Positions 8,922 through 17,583 of a stretch of DNA of 64,000 nt are shown here, in pieces. Position 1 is the first letter of the stretch. Each line of letters begins with the position of its first letter. The position numbers and the translations under genes were made by a program. Below the pieces are notes generated by a model. The model saw only the letters and a list, made by a program, of their open reading frames with translations. It ran no database searches and was not told where the DNA came from. The DNA is from Kribbella kalugense (GTDB taxonomy: Bacteria; Actinomycetota; Actinomycetes; Propionibacteriales; Kribbellaceae), in the NCBI RefSeq assembly GCF_004365875.1, contig NZ_SODF01000001.1, positions 3,596,001 through 3,660,000 of the forward strand. Reading direction: 5' to 3'.

Positions 8922-9676
8922 TGTCATTGGCAACTACCTTGCGAGAACTGCATGTCCCCGGTACTCCACTCGTCGTACCGAACGCCTGGGATGCGGCCTC
9001 GACCCGCCTGGTCGAGGCGGCCGGCTTCGCCGCGGTCGCGACCAGTAGCAACGCGACCGCCGCCGTGCTCGGGTACGACGACGGCGAACAGGCGCCGGTC
9101 GAAGACGTGCTGGCCGGCGCTACCCGGATTGCCGGATCGGTGTCGGTTCCGGTCACCGTCGACTTCGAACGCGGATACCAGTTGGCCCCCGCCGAACTGG
9201 TCGAACGCTTCCTCGCGACCGGCGCCGTTGGCCTGAACCTCGAGGACTCCGACCCGGCGACCGGCGAGATGATCGATCCCGCCGAACAGGCGGACTTCCT
9301 GGCCGCAGTACGCGCCGCTGCCGGTGACGCGCTGGTGATCAACGCCCGGATCGATGCGTTCCTTCGCAAGGCCGGTTCGGCGGAGGAACAGTTACAGACC
9401 GCACTCGATCGCGCATCCCGCTACCTCGCAGCGGGCGCGGATTGCGTGTATCCGATCGGAATCGGCGATCTCGAACTGATCGGCACACTGGTGAAGGAAA
9501 TCGCCGGCCCGGTGAACGTTGCCTACGGCCAGGGCGCACATACCGTCGCCGACTACGCAGCGCGAAGCGTGGCCCGGATCAGCTTCGGACCGATGTTCCA
9601 GCGACACCTGTACGGCGTCTTCGCGAACAGCGTACTCCCGGCCCTGCAAGCCGACCGGAATCCGTTTGCCGGGTGA
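8921..9676 (+). CDS. Isocitrate lyase/phosphoenolpyruvate mutase superfamily protein
   Basis: A 251-residue single-domain (beta/alpha)8 protein of the ICL/PEPM superfamily, which cleaves or rearranges C-C or C-P bonds of 2-oxo- or 2-hydroxy acids with Mg2+. Visible marks are PLVVPNAWDAASTRLVEAAG at the start, PVTVDFERGY (metal-site strand), AVGLNLEDSD, and INARIDAFLR. The lyase-type KKCGH loop is absent, as in many small uncharacterised members. The ATG shares its first base with the last base of the sigma-factor stop. The reaction is unknown. Confidence 0.8.
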   Translation: MSLATTLRELHVPGTPLVVPNAWDAASTRLVEAAGFAAVATSSNATAAVLGYDDGEQAPVEDVLAGATRIAGSVSVPVTVDFERGYQLAPAELVERFLATGAVGLNLEDSDPATGEMIDPAEQADFLAAVRAAAGDALVINARIDAFLRKAGSAEEQLQTALDRASRYLAAGADCVYPIGIGDLELIGTLVKEIAGPVNVAYGQGAHTVADYAARSVARISFGPMFQRHLYGVFANSVLPALQADRNPFAG

Positions 9677-9704
9677 ATCCTTGGCCAACACGCCGCCAGT
9701 CCTT

Positions 9705-9729
9705 GTGTGGGATCACGGTGATCGGGTAG
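9705..9729 (+). promoter_or_regulatory. Possible SigB/SigF-type promoter for the small stress protein
   Basis: GTGT at 9705-9708, a 15-base spacer, then GGGTAG at 9724-9729, close to the actinomycete stress-sigma pattern GNNT-N14-16-GGGTAC/T. It lies about 50 bases before the gene at 9778. A SigF-type sigma factor is encoded at 57301-58122. The assignment is inferred from pattern only. Confidence 0.4.
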
Positions 9730-9777
9730 TAACGGCTAGGTAGTACAAGGCAACCATCGAGAGAACGGGGAAAGACG

Positions 9778-9981
9778 ATGGGTTTGTTCGACGAAATGAA
9801 GGACAAGGCCGAGGAACTGGCCAAGGATCACCCGGACCAGGTCAGCGAGGGTCTCGACAAGGCCGGTGACTTCCTCAACGAGAAGACCGGCGACAAGTTC
9901 GGGGACCAGATCGAGCAGGGCGAGAACTTCGCCAAGGAGCGGCTCGGCGGCGGCGACGACAACCAGGACAACCAGTCCTGA
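9778..9981 (+). CDS. Small MT0933/Rv0909-like protein (annotated 'antitoxin' family)
   Basis: A 67-residue, highly charged and predicted soluble protein (MGLFDEMKDKAEELAKDHPD..., ending in a GGGDDNQDNQS tail). It has the amphipathic repeat-like helices and the KAGDFLNEKTGDKFGDQIEQ core of the MT0933-like family (Pfam 'antitoxin' by name). No toxin gene is adjacent, so the antitoxin label should not be taken as function. The ribosome site GGGGAAAG is seven to eight bases upstream of the ATG. A SigB-like promoter motif precedes it, and a strong GC hairpin follows the stop, so it is probably a single-gene transcript induced in stress or stationary phase. Confidence 0.75.
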   Translation: MGLFDEMKDKAEELAKDHPDQVSEGLDKAGDFLNEKTGDKFGDQIEQGENFAKERLGGGDDNQDNQS

Positions 9982-10000
9982 CGTAAAACACCAACACCTA

Positions 10001-10026
10001 GCGGCCGCGGCTTTCGCCGCGGCCGC
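10001..10026. terminator. GC-rich terminator-like hairpin
   Basis: Perfect inverted repeat: GCGGCCGCGGC, loop TTTC, GCCGCGGCCGC (11-bp stem). It lies 19 bases after the stop of the small MT0933-like gene and before the convergent methyltransferase stop. No T-run is present. Confidence 0.65.
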
Positions 10027-10079
10027 CGTGTGTTCACGGGCACTTCCCAGCGAATGCTCAGCGGACTGTCAGCTGACGC

Positions 10080-10907
10080 TCAGCGCCAGATCACCGCTTC
10101 GATCTCCCGACGCTGTTCGGCAAACAGCCCGTTGTCCGCGGCTTCGGTCAGCAGCTCCCGCAGGTCGGCCTCGAAGGCGGCCAGTTCCGCGCCGAACAGG
10201 TGCGGCGCCGAGCCCGACAACGAGAACACCGACGCGACGAGTTGGTCCACGGTGCGTTCCTCGACCTCGTTGCCGCCGACGACCAACCGGGTCGGTCCGC
10301 GGTAGCCGGCCGCACGCATGATCTCTTCCTCGCCAGACCGCGTCCCGGTCGGCAGCACGCTTTGACCAGCTCGCCGTACCGGACCGAGGTACCGCGTCAC
10401 CAGTTCATCGATCCGGCCCCATGGCGGCCGCGGATGCGGAAGCTCCTGCGCTCCGTCGATCCCACGATGCGTCGTCGCACCGACGTGTACCCACGCACCT
10501 TCGGGTTCGAGCATTCCGCGGACGCGATCGGCGACCAGCGCCTGATCCATCCAATGGAAGGATTGTGCGAACGTCACCACCCGGAACGTCCCGAGTCCCC
10601 CGGGTAGTTCCTCGGCGCGCATCCGCTCCCACCGCACGTTGCCTTCAACCGCTCGCGATGCAGCGACTTCGAGCATGTCCGCGTCCGCATCCACTCCGAC
10701 CGTTTCCGCGAAGTACGGCGCCAACAGCAACGTCAGCGCGCCGGGACCACACCCCACATCCAGCAACCGCCCGCGCCCGTCCAGCGCCAAGGCGTCCCGG
10801 ATCGCCTCCCCCAGCGCCGCGGGGTAAGCCATCCGCCCCACCGCGTAGTGCCGGGCGCTCCCGGCGTACAAGCTCGCGTCCCACTGCCAGTCCCAGTCGT
10901 TGGTCAC
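10080..10907 (-). CDS. Class I SAM-dependent methyltransferase
   Basis: A 275-residue protein with the SAM-binding motif I at residues 48-56 (LLDVGCGPG), the acidic motif II strand (TVGVDADADMLEVA) and a motif IV-like segment (VVTFAQSFHWMD). The HWMD pattern and C-terminal layout fit the Methyltransf_11 group of small-molecule methylases. The substrate is unknown. It is transcribed divergently from the maleate-isomerase-like gene, with 64 bases between their starts. It may be a stand-alone gene, because the terminator-like hairpin at 10001 lies just beyond its end. Confidence 0.85.
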   Translation of the reverse strand: MTNDWDWQWDASLYAGSARHYAVGRMAYPAALGEAIRDALALDGRGRLLDVGCGPGALTLLLAPYFAETVGVDADADMLEVAASRAVEGNVRWERMRAEELPGGLGTFRVVTFAQSFHWMDQALVADRVRGMLEPEGAWVHVGATTHRGIDGAQELPHPRPPWGRIDELVTRYLGPVRRAGQSVLPTGTRSGEEEIMRAAGYRGPTRLVVGGNEVEERTVDQLVASVFSLSGSAPHLFGAELAAFEADLRELLTEAADNGLFAEQRREIEAVIWR

Positions 10908-10971
10908 CGAGCGAGGCTACCGACGACGTCGGATCGGGCGCACACTCTTTTGTGGGGAAGGGAGGGGCCTC

Positions 10972-11736
10972 ATGTGGTCAGTAGACGGATGGGATGTGCG
11001 TACCCGGCTTGGCGTTCTGATACCGCATGCTGATGTCGGACCCGAGTCGGAACTGCAGGCGATGGCACCGGAAGGCGTCCGCGTGTACGCGACCCGCGTG
11101 CCGTTCGGCGCGATGGCCGCCGGTGGAGCGATGGATCCAACGATTCCACTCGCCCCCGTCCAGGCGTTCGTCGAGCCGCCCGCGATCGACGACGCCACTG
11201 CGTTGCTGGCCGCGGCGCCGATCAGTGCCATCGGCATCGGCTTCACCAGTTCGTCGTACGTCGGAGGCCCAGACGGCGAGCGCAAGGTAGTCGATCGCTT
11301 GACTGAACGCGCCGGTATGCCAGTCGTCGCCCCCTGCGCGGCCGCTGTCGCCGGATTCGGTGCGCTGGGCATCAATAGGATCGCCTTGTTCAATCCACCA
11401 TGGTTCGACACCGAGCTGGACCAGTTAGGCGCCGATTACTTCGCGGCACAAGGGCTGAACGTCGTCATACACACCACCTGCGAACTACCCAGCAACCAAC
11501 GCAGCATCAACCCGTCCGAACTCTTCGCGTGGATCCTCACGCACACACCCGCAGCCGCAGACGCGGTGTTCATCGGCGGCAACGGCTTCCGCGCAGTAGG
11601 CGTAATCGCCGCCCTGGAAGAAGATCTGGGCCGCCCGGTAATCACCGCCAACTCCGCCCTCCTCTGGGGCCTCCTCCAAGCCGCCCACTCAGCGACCCGC
11701 CCGACCACCTACGGCCGCCTCTTCAGCGCCCGCTAG
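10972..11736 (+). CDS. Maleate isomerase/Asp-Glu racemase-fold protein lacking both catalytic cysteines
   Basis: A 254-residue protein of the maleate cis-trans isomerase/arylmalonate decarboxylase group. The ATG at 10972 has a GGGAGGGG ribosome site. The two-lobed family layout is visible. However, the segment that normally reads Y-x-C-T-S in lobe one is IGIGFTSSSY, and the segment that normally reads S-C-T-N in lobe two is FIGGNGFRA, so neither catalytic Cys is in place. A different Cys (APCAAAVAGFG) is present. It cannot use the standard two-cysteine mechanism if this alignment is right, so function is unknown. Confidence 0.72.
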   Translation: MWSVDGWDVRTRLGVLIPHADVGPESELQAMAPEGVRVYATRVPFGAMAAGGAMDPTIPLAPVQAFVEPPAIDDATALLAAAPISAIGIGFTSSSYVGGPDGERKVVDRLTERAGMPVVAPCAAAVAGFGALGINRIALFNPPWFDTELDQLGADYFAAQGLNVVIHTTCELPSNQRSINPSELFAWILTHTPAAADAVFIGGNGFRAVGVIAALEEDLGRPVITANSALLWGLLQAAHSATRPTTYGRLFSAR

Positions 11737-11935
11737 GCAGCGAACACTCAGCAAATGCTCAGTTTCGGGACAATTGGCGGGCGCCGCGCGACGGCGTGGT
11801 TGCTCATGGTCAGAAATGGTGGGAGGGCTTCGTCTTAAGGGGTTTGGAGGTTAGGCTGCTTCGCCAGGGGATGTTTGGCATTGCAGGGGGGTACTGCATG
11901 ATGCTGGGTTTTGGCCTGCACTCAGGAATGCGACG

Positions 11936-12673
11936 ATGATTCCGCTGCGGCGGATCCTGATCTGGATATCGGGGGCATCGGCGGGGCTGGGGGCCGCACT
12001 GGCCGCGACGATCCCGTTCGAGAACGCGGAGCTGGTCGACATCTCGCGCCGTGGCGGTACGCCGGGCGCGCAACACGTGGCGGCGGATCTGGCCGACCCG
12101 GAGTCGTGGCCGCTGGTGGACAAGGACTTCCGGCAGCGGATCGAGGCGGGCGACCCGGAGCTGGTGGTGTTCATCCACAACGCCGGCACGCTGACGCCAC
12201 TCGGTTCGGCCGATCGCGTCGACACGCAGCAGTACACGCGGAACGTGTTGCTCAACTCAGCTGCAGCTCTGGTGCTCGGGCACTCGTTCCTGAGCGCGCT
12301 GTCCGGGCGGAACTGCGAGCAGCACCTGATCATGGTGTCGTCCGGCGCCGCGATGAGACCGCACGAGGGCGAGGCGAGCTACTGCGCCGCCAAGGCCGGT
12401 ATCGACCAGTGGGTCCGCACGGTCGGGCTGGAGCAGCGGCACCGAAGTCCCGGCTGCCGGGTGATCTCGGTGTCACCCGGCTCGATCGACACCGACATGC
12501 AGGCCGAGCTGCGCGCGTCCAGTCCGGACGAGGTGCCGGTGTCGCAGCGGTTCCGCGAGATGGAAGCCCTTGGCCAGCTCGCGAAACCCGAGATCGTGGC
12601 TCGCACCATCTGGTCCCTGCTCGACCGGGATCTGGAAACCGGTGCAGTCCTGCATATCCGCGACGTGACCTGA
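11936..12673 (+). CDS. Short-chain dehydrogenase/reductase (SDR)
   Basis: A 245-residue classical SDR. It shows the glycine-rich NAD(P) motif (ISGASAGLGAALA), the NAG motif (VFIHNAGTLTPLG), the catalytic Ser strand (MVSSGAAM), and the Tyr-x3-Lys pair (SYCAAKAG). It is a sepiapterin-reductase-like form judging from its start and the SPGSIDTDMQAELR region. It would reduce or oxidise a small carbonyl or alcohol; the substrate is unknown. The stop is four bases from the convergent GH95 stop. The 199 bases upstream show no other gene. Confidence 0.86.
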   Translation: MIPLRRILIWISGASAGLGAALAATIPFENAELVDISRRGGTPGAQHVAADLADPESWPLVDKDFRQRIEAGDPELVVFIHNAGTLTPLGSADRVDTQQYTRNVLLNSAAALVLGHSFLSALSGRNCEQHLIMVSSGAAMRPHEGEASYCAAKAGIDQWVRTVGLEQRHRSPGCRVISVSPGSIDTDMQAELRASSPDEVPVSQRFREMEALGQLAKPEIVARTIWSLLDRDLETGAVLHIRDVT

Positions 12674-12677
12674 CGGT

Positions 12678-15008
12678 TCATCGCGCGATCGTCAGCCGCT
12701 GCGGTACGCCGGCGGCGAGCGACACCTCCTGACGGTGGTCCCCGTGCCGGACCACGACGGTGGTGTCCCGATCGGCTGTCAGTACGGCGTTTGCCGCGGC
12801 CGGAGACCACTCAAGGTCGACCCCGACACCACCGCGAGCACGCAGGCCGGTCACCGTTCCTTCCGGCCACTCGGCGGGTAGGGTAGGGAAGATCTCAAGC
12901 TCACCGGTGTGGCTCTGCAACAGCATCTCGGCGATCCCGGCGGTGGCGCCGAAGTTGCCGTCGATCTGGAACGGCGGATGTGCGCAGAACAGGTTCGGGT
13001 ACAGGCCGGAACCGTCGCCGACGTAGTCCGTACCGGAGTCACCGGCGGGCGTCAGCAGCTCACGCACCAGGCGATGTGCGGCCGCACCGTCACGCAGCCT
13101 CGCCCACAACGAGATCCGCCAGGCGAGCGACCAGCCGGTGCTCTTGTTGCCACGCAACTCCAACGTGCGGGCGGCCGCCGCGGCGAGTTCCGGCGTACCG
13201 TCCGGGGTGATCTGGTCGCCGGGGTGGAGACCGATCAGGTGGGACGTGTGCCGGTGCTGCGGCTCGGCCTCGGGCAGGTCCTCGAGCCACTCTTGTAGTT
13301 GCCCTCGGCTACCAACCTTCGGGTCGGGGATCCGCTTCCGGGCGGCCAGCAGTTCGTCGACCAGTGGATCGACGAGGTCGAGCTCGGCCGCGGTCTGCGC
13401 GCAGCGGTCGAAGAGGTCGGCGATCAGCGAGAGGTCCATCGTCGCGGACGTCGTGACCGAGGCGGGCTTGCCGTCAGCGGCGACGTACTCGTTCTCCGGT
13501 GACGTGGACGGCGCGGTGCCGAGCGTGCCGTCCGGGAGTTCGATCAGCCAGTCCAGGCAGAACTCGGCGGCACCACGCAGCACCGGCCAGACCTCGCGGA
13601 GGTACTCACGGTCTCCGGTGAACGCGAAGTGGTCCCACAGGTGGCGACACAACCAGACGCCGGCCATCGGCCAGTTCGACCACTTCGGGTTGCCGTCGAC
13701 CGGCGCGGTCCAGCACCACGCGTCGGCGTTGTGATGCGCGGCCCAACCCTTGGCGCCGTACAGCTCTTCGGCGGTACGACGACCTGCCCGGGCGAGCTCA
13801 CCGACGTACCGCAGCAGCGGCTCGTGGCACTCGGAGAGGGAGGTGGTCTCGGCGGGCCAGTAGTTCATCTCGGTGTTGATGTTGACCGTGTAGTTGCTGC
13901 TCCACGGCGGCTGGAGGTGCTCGTTCCAGATGCCTTGCAGGTTGGTGGGCAGGCCGCCGGGTCGGGAGCTGGAGATCATCAGGTAGCGGCCGAAGTTGTA
14001 GATCAACGCGGCGAGCCCGGGATCGTCGGCGGCTTCGGCCAGTCGGCGCTCGGTGGTCAGGTCCACTGAAGACGGCAGCGTGAGGACCGATCGACGGAAG
14101 AGTTCCTGGTAGTCGGTGATGTGCTCCTGCTGCAGGTCTTCCGGCGTCTTGTTGAGTGCGCTCAGAACGACCGCGTCTGCGGCGTCACGGCACTCCTCCC
14201 CGGTCCGAGTCGGCGTGGTGTGCGGTCCGTCGTAGCCAGTGGCGGTCGAGAGGGCGATCAGCAAGTCGGTGGAATTGTTGATCGTCAGGACGTCGTCGGT
14301 CGACGTGATCGATCCGTCGGTACGGGCGCGGAGGACAACGGCAGCGTTCATCCCGCGTTCCTCGGTGTACTGGACCGGGTCGTCGGACTGCCCATGCGGC
14401 GGCGCGACGGAGGACGGGCAGGTGGCGAGCAGCGCGAGGCCGTCGTCGCCGACGGCTTCCGTGGTTGCGCGGAGTTGCGAGGCGAGGCGGACCGTCACGT
14501 CGAGCGGCTTCGAGGCGCCCAGACGTAGGATCAATGCCTGCGCCGGCGCGCTGACGTAGACCTCTTGCCAGACAGCGATTCCGGCCACCTCGTACTCCGA
14601 CCGAGCGACCGCGGTGTCCAGATCCAGCCGACGGCGGTACTGCGTGACCTCACCGTCGACCTCGAAGTCGAGCAGCAGGTCACCGAGCGGGAGATACGCC
14701 TGCGAGTGGCCGCTGTGGAAGCCGTGCGCGAGCTCTTCGGCCGTGCGTACGTCGCCCTCCGCGATGGCGGCCCGCACCCGGTCCACGGCGGCGGCGCCGA
14801 CCTCGCCGAGCGGCGTGGCCAGGCGGCGGGTGGTCTCGGGGCTGCCGGACCAGCAGGTCTCGTCGTTCAGGGCGATCCGGTCCTGGCCGGGGCCGCCGAA
14901 ACTCATCGCGCCGATCCGGCCGTTGCCCAGCGGCAGCGCCTCGAGCCAGTTCCCCGCCGGAGCGTCGTACGCCAGTTCGGTCGCCGCGGCAGTCATCCGA
15001 TCTCTCAT
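12678..15008 (-). CDS. Glycoside hydrolase family 95 (alpha-L-fucosidase type)
   Basis: A 776-residue GH95 enzyme, an inverting exo-enzyme for alpha-1,2-L-fucosides (some members act on alpha-L-galactosides). It shows the N-terminal super-sandwich start (WLEALPLGNGRIGAMSFGGP), the asparagine motif NINTEMNYWPAE, the general-acid glutamate in SPENEY, and the C-terminal aspartate in FQIDGNFG. The ATG at 15008 has a GGGGGAGG ribosome site; a longer frame upstream is the antisense of the ABC transporter. No signal peptide is present, so it is probably cytoplasmic and acts on imported oligosaccharides. It lies downstream of the ABC exporter on the same strand with a 55-base gap. Confidence 0.92.
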   Translation of the reverse strand: MRDRMTAAATELAYDAPAGNWLEALPLGNGRIGAMSFGGPGQDRIALNDETCWSGSPETTRRLATPLGEVGAAAVDRVRAAIAEGDVRTAEELAHGFHSGHSQAYLPLGDLLLDFEVDGEVTQYRRRLDLDTAVARSEYEVAGIAVWQEVYVSAPAQALILRLGASKPLDVTVRLASQLRATTEAVGDDGLALLATCPSSVAPPHGQSDDPVQYTEERGMNAAVVLRARTDGSITSTDDVLTINNSTDLLIALSTATGYDGPHTTPTRTGEECRDAADAVVLSALNKTPEDLQQEHITDYQELFRRSVLTLPSSVDLTTERRLAEAADDPGLAALIYNFGRYLMISSSRPGGLPTNLQGIWNEHLQPPWSSNYTVNINTEMNYWPAETTSLSECHEPLLRYVGELARAGRRTAEELYGAKGWAAHHNADAWCWTAPVDGNPKWSNWPMAGVWLCRHLWDHFAFTGDREYLREVWPVLRGAAEFCLDWLIELPDGTLGTAPSTSPENEYVAADGKPASVTTSATMDLSLIADLFDRCAQTAAELDLVDPLVDELLAARKRIPDPKVGSRGQLQEWLEDLPEAEPQHRHTSHLIGLHPGDQITPDGTPELAAAAARTLELRGNKSTGWSLAWRISLWARLRDGAAAHRLVRELLTPAGDSGTDYVGDGSGLYPNLFCAHPPFQIDGNFGATAGIAEMLLQSHTGELEIFPTLPAEWPEGTVTGLRARGGVGVDLEWSPAAANAVLTADRDTTVVVRHGDHRQEVSLAAGVPQRLTIAR

Positions 15009-15063
15009 GCCGCGATCCTCCCCCGACCGCGCACTCTCGCGCGACCGGGGGTCCAACTGTCGG

Positions 15064-16956
15064 TCAGGCAGCCGTGGCGAACTGGGTCGCGTACAGGTCG
15101 GCGTACAGACCGCCCTGGGCGAGAAGTTCCTCGTGGCTGCCACGTTCGCGGATCCGGCCCTCGTCAAGGACGAGGATGACGTCGGCGTTGCGGATCGTCG
15201 ACAGTCGGTGCGCGATGACCAGCGACGTACGGCCGACCAGCGCGTTGGCCAGTGCGGTCTGGACCGCGGCCTCGGACTCGGAGTCGAGGTGGGCGGTCGC
15301 CTCGTCGAGGATGACGATCGACGGGGACTTGAGCAGCACCCGGGCGATCGCGAGACGCTGACGTTCACCGCCGGACAGCCGGTAGCCGCGGTCGCCGACC
15401 ACGGTATCGAGACCGTCGGGCAGGCTGTCGACGAGCGTCGCGATCTGGGCCCCTTCGAGCGCGTGGTGCAGCTCCTCGTCGGTTGCGTCCGGGCGGGCCA
15501 GGAGCAGGTTGGCGCGAATCGTGTCGTGGTACATGTGCGAGTCCTGCGTGACCACGCCGATCGCCGCGTGCAGTGAACTCTGGGTGACTTCGCGGACGTC
15601 GCGGCCGCCGACCAGGACGGCTCCGCCCGTTGCGTCGTACATCCGGGAGACGAGTGAAGACAGCGTTGACTTGCCGGCGCCGGACGGGCCGACGACCGCG
15701 ACCAGCTGGCCGGGCTCGACGGTGAAGGTGACGTCCTTGAGGACGTCTTCGCCGGTCTCGGCCGACAGCGTCGCGACCGACTCGAGCGAGGCGAGCGACA
15801 CCTCCTCGGCCGACGGGTAGTGGAACGACACGTGGTCGAACTCGATCGACGGCTCGGCAGTCGGCGGAAGCTCCGTCGCGTCCTTGCTGTCGGCAACCAT
15901 CGGCGGGAGGTCGAGCACCTCGAGCACCCGCTCGAAGCTGACCAGGGTGGTCATGATGTCGACCTGCATGTTGGACAGCGCGGTCAACGGGCCGTACAGA
16001 CGGTTCAGGTACGCCGTCAGCGCGACGACCGTACCGATTCCGAGCGTCCCCGCGACCGCGAAGACGCCGCCGACGCCGTACACGAGAGCGACCGCGAGAG
16101 CCGCGACCAGAGTCAGCGAGACCCGGAAGACGCTGGCGTACATCGCGGTGGTGACACCGATGTCGCGGACCCGGGCAGCCTTGCCCGCGAACTCACGCGA
16201 CGAGTCCTGGGTCCGGCCGAACACCTTGGCCAGGACCGCACCGGCGACGTTGAACCGCTCGGTCATGGTCTGGGCCATCGTGGCGTTGAGCCGGTAGGTC
16301 TCGGCGGTTGCCTCGCGCAACTTCCCGGCCAGCAGCCGGGCGGGGATCACGAACAGCGGCAGTACGACGAGGGCGAGCAGGGTGATCTGCCAGGACATCA
16401 CGAACATCGCGCCGAGCACGAGGGCGACGCTGAGCAGATTGCTGACCACGTTCGACAGCGTCGAGGTGAACGCCTGCTGGGCGCCGAGGACGTCACCGTT
16501 GAGTCGCTGGATCAGGGCGCCGGTCTGCGTCCGGCTGAAGAAGGCGACCGGCAGTTGCTGCACGTGGTCGAAGACGGCGGTGCGGAGGTCGTAGACGAGA
16601 CCTTCACCGATGCGCGCGGAGAACCAGCGCTCGCCGAGCGTGATCGCGCTGTTGGCGATCGCCAGCACGGCGACGCCGAAGGCGAGCCAGACGACCACTT
16701 GGGCGTGGCCCGGCACGATCCCCTTGTCGATGATCGCGCGGAACAGCAGCGGCGTGACCGCACCGGTGGCCGCGTCGAACGCGACCAGCACCAGGAACAC
16801 GGCCAGGTAGCGGCGGTAGGGACGGGCAAAACCGAGGATCCGCCGGAGCGTGCCGGCGGTGAGCTTGTGATGCCGGACGGAGGAGTCCTTGAGCAGCGAG
16901 CGCATCGCGCGCCCACCGCCGCCTCCCCCACCCGGGAGTCCAGAAATCTGTGACAC
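15064..16956 (-). CDS. ABC transporter, fused permease and ATPase (exporter type)
   Basis: A 630-residue half-transporter that should work as a dimer. The N-terminal membrane domain (about 40-340) has six helices. The ATPase domain carries Walker A (VGPSGAGKSTL), the signature LSGGERQRLAIARVLL, Walker B (IVILDEATAHLDSE) and the H-loop (VIAHRLST). The start is a GTG with AAAGGGG seven bases upstream. A glycine run (GGGGGGG) is present near the N-terminus. It is divergent from a MarR regulator with two palindromic boxes in between, so drug or metabolite export under MarR control is likely. Confidence 0.93.
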   Translation of the reverse strand: MSQISGLPGGGGGGGRAMRSLLKDSSVRHHKLTAGTLRRILGFARPYRRYLAVFLVLVAFDAATGAVTPLLFRAIIDKGIVPGHAQVVVWLAFGVAVLAIANSAITLGERWFSARIGEGLVYDLRTAVFDHVQQLPVAFFSRTQTGALIQRLNGDVLGAQQAFTSTLSNVVSNLLSVALVLGAMFVMSWQITLLALVVLPLFVIPARLLAGKLREATAETYRLNATMAQTMTERFNVAGAVLAKVFGRTQDSSREFAGKAARVRDIGVTTAMYASVFRVSLTLVAALAVALVYGVGGVFAVAGTLGIGTVVALTAYLNRLYGPLTALSNMQVDIMTTLVSFERVLEVLDLPPMVADSKDATELPPTAEPSIEFDHVSFHYPSAEEVSLASLESVATLSAETGEDVLKDVTFTVEPGQLVAVVGPSGAGKSTLSSLVSRMYDATGGAVLVGGRDVREVTQSSLHAAIGVVTQDSHMYHDTIRANLLLARPDATDEELHHALEGAQIATLVDSLPDGLDTVVGDRGYRLSGGERQRLAIARVLLKSPSIVILDEATAHLDSESEAAVQTALANALVGRTSLVIAHRLSTIRNADVILVLDEGRIRERGSHEELLAQGGLYADLYATQFATAA

Positions 16957-17001
16957 GTAGACCCCTTTCGGTCGGGAACAGTCGGCCGGGAACAGTTATA
17001 C

Positions 17002-17030
17002 TGAGGTTACCTCACTATGAGTGAACCTCA
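17002..17030. promoter_or_regulatory. Paired MarR-type operator between the ABC exporter and marR
   Basis: TGAGGTTACCTCA at 17002-17014 is a perfect palindrome with one central base; TGAGTGAACCTCA at 17018-17030 is an imperfect second copy 16 bases away. A TATAAC-like -10 for the ABC gene abuts the first box on the minus strand. The likely binder is the MarR protein at 17098. Confidence 0.6.
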
Positions 17031-17097
17031 CAAGATGCCAGTTTGTTCCCACGCGTGCGCGACGGTCCTAAAGACCGTCGGCTACTAGGCTCTGCTC

Positions 17098-17523
17098 ATG
17101 CCTGCCCCGGATGACGCCGCGGAACAGATCGCCGCCCTGCTGGACGGCATCGTCCGCCGGCAGCGCCGCGCGTCCCGGGAGGGCTTCGGCACCAGCGTCA
17201 CCCACGGCCAGTTCCGCGTACTGCGGACTCTCGACAACGCGGACCAGCCGCTCCGACTGAGCGAACTGGCAGCGCGCCTGGGAATCGTGCCGCGCTCGGC
17301 AACCTCCGTCGTCGACGACCTCGAGGCAGCCGGCCTGGTCGAACGCCAACCAGACCCCAACGACCGCCGAGCCACCCTCGTCGATCTCACCCCCGCCGGC
17401 CGCCAAATCCTCACCACCCTCCGCAAGAACCGCCGCGAGGTCATGCTCACCCAACTGTCCCGCCTGACCAACGCGGACCAGCAAACCCTCATCCACCTCC
17501 TCCAACGCCTGGCCGACGGCTAA
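17098..17523 (+). CDS. MarR-family transcriptional regulator
   Basis: A 141-residue winged-helix regulator. The recognition part reads RLSELAARLGIVPRSATSVV, followed by DDLEAAGLVERQPDPNDRRA, the DPNDRR wing typical of MarR, and a C-terminal dimerisation helix. It is transcribed divergently from the ABC exporter gene with about 140 bases between them that hold two palindromic boxes. Repression of the exporter and of itself, relieved by a small ligand, is the likely role. Confidence 0.9.
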   Translation: MPAPDDAAEQIAALLDGIVRRQRRASREGFGTSVTHGQFRVLRTLDNADQPLRLSELAARLGIVPRSATSVVDDLEAAGLVERQPDPNDRRATLVDLTPAGRQILTTLRKNRREVMLTQLSRLTNADQQTLIHLLQRLADG

Positions 17524-17583
17524 GGATTGAGGAGTTTGCTCAATCCGTCGGGGGTTGGGTGGGTGGGCTGGTTGGTTGTTGGT

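Noticed and set aside
9778..9981. Toxin-antitoxin system from the 'antitoxin' family name
   Set aside because: No toxin-like gene is adjacent, and the family name does not prove function.
12678..15896. A single 1072-residue minus-strand frame covering GH95 plus 890 further bases
   Set aside because: The extra N-terminal part is a low-complexity Arg/Ser-rich antisense of the ABC transporter gene; GH95 has its own ATG and ribosome site at 15008.
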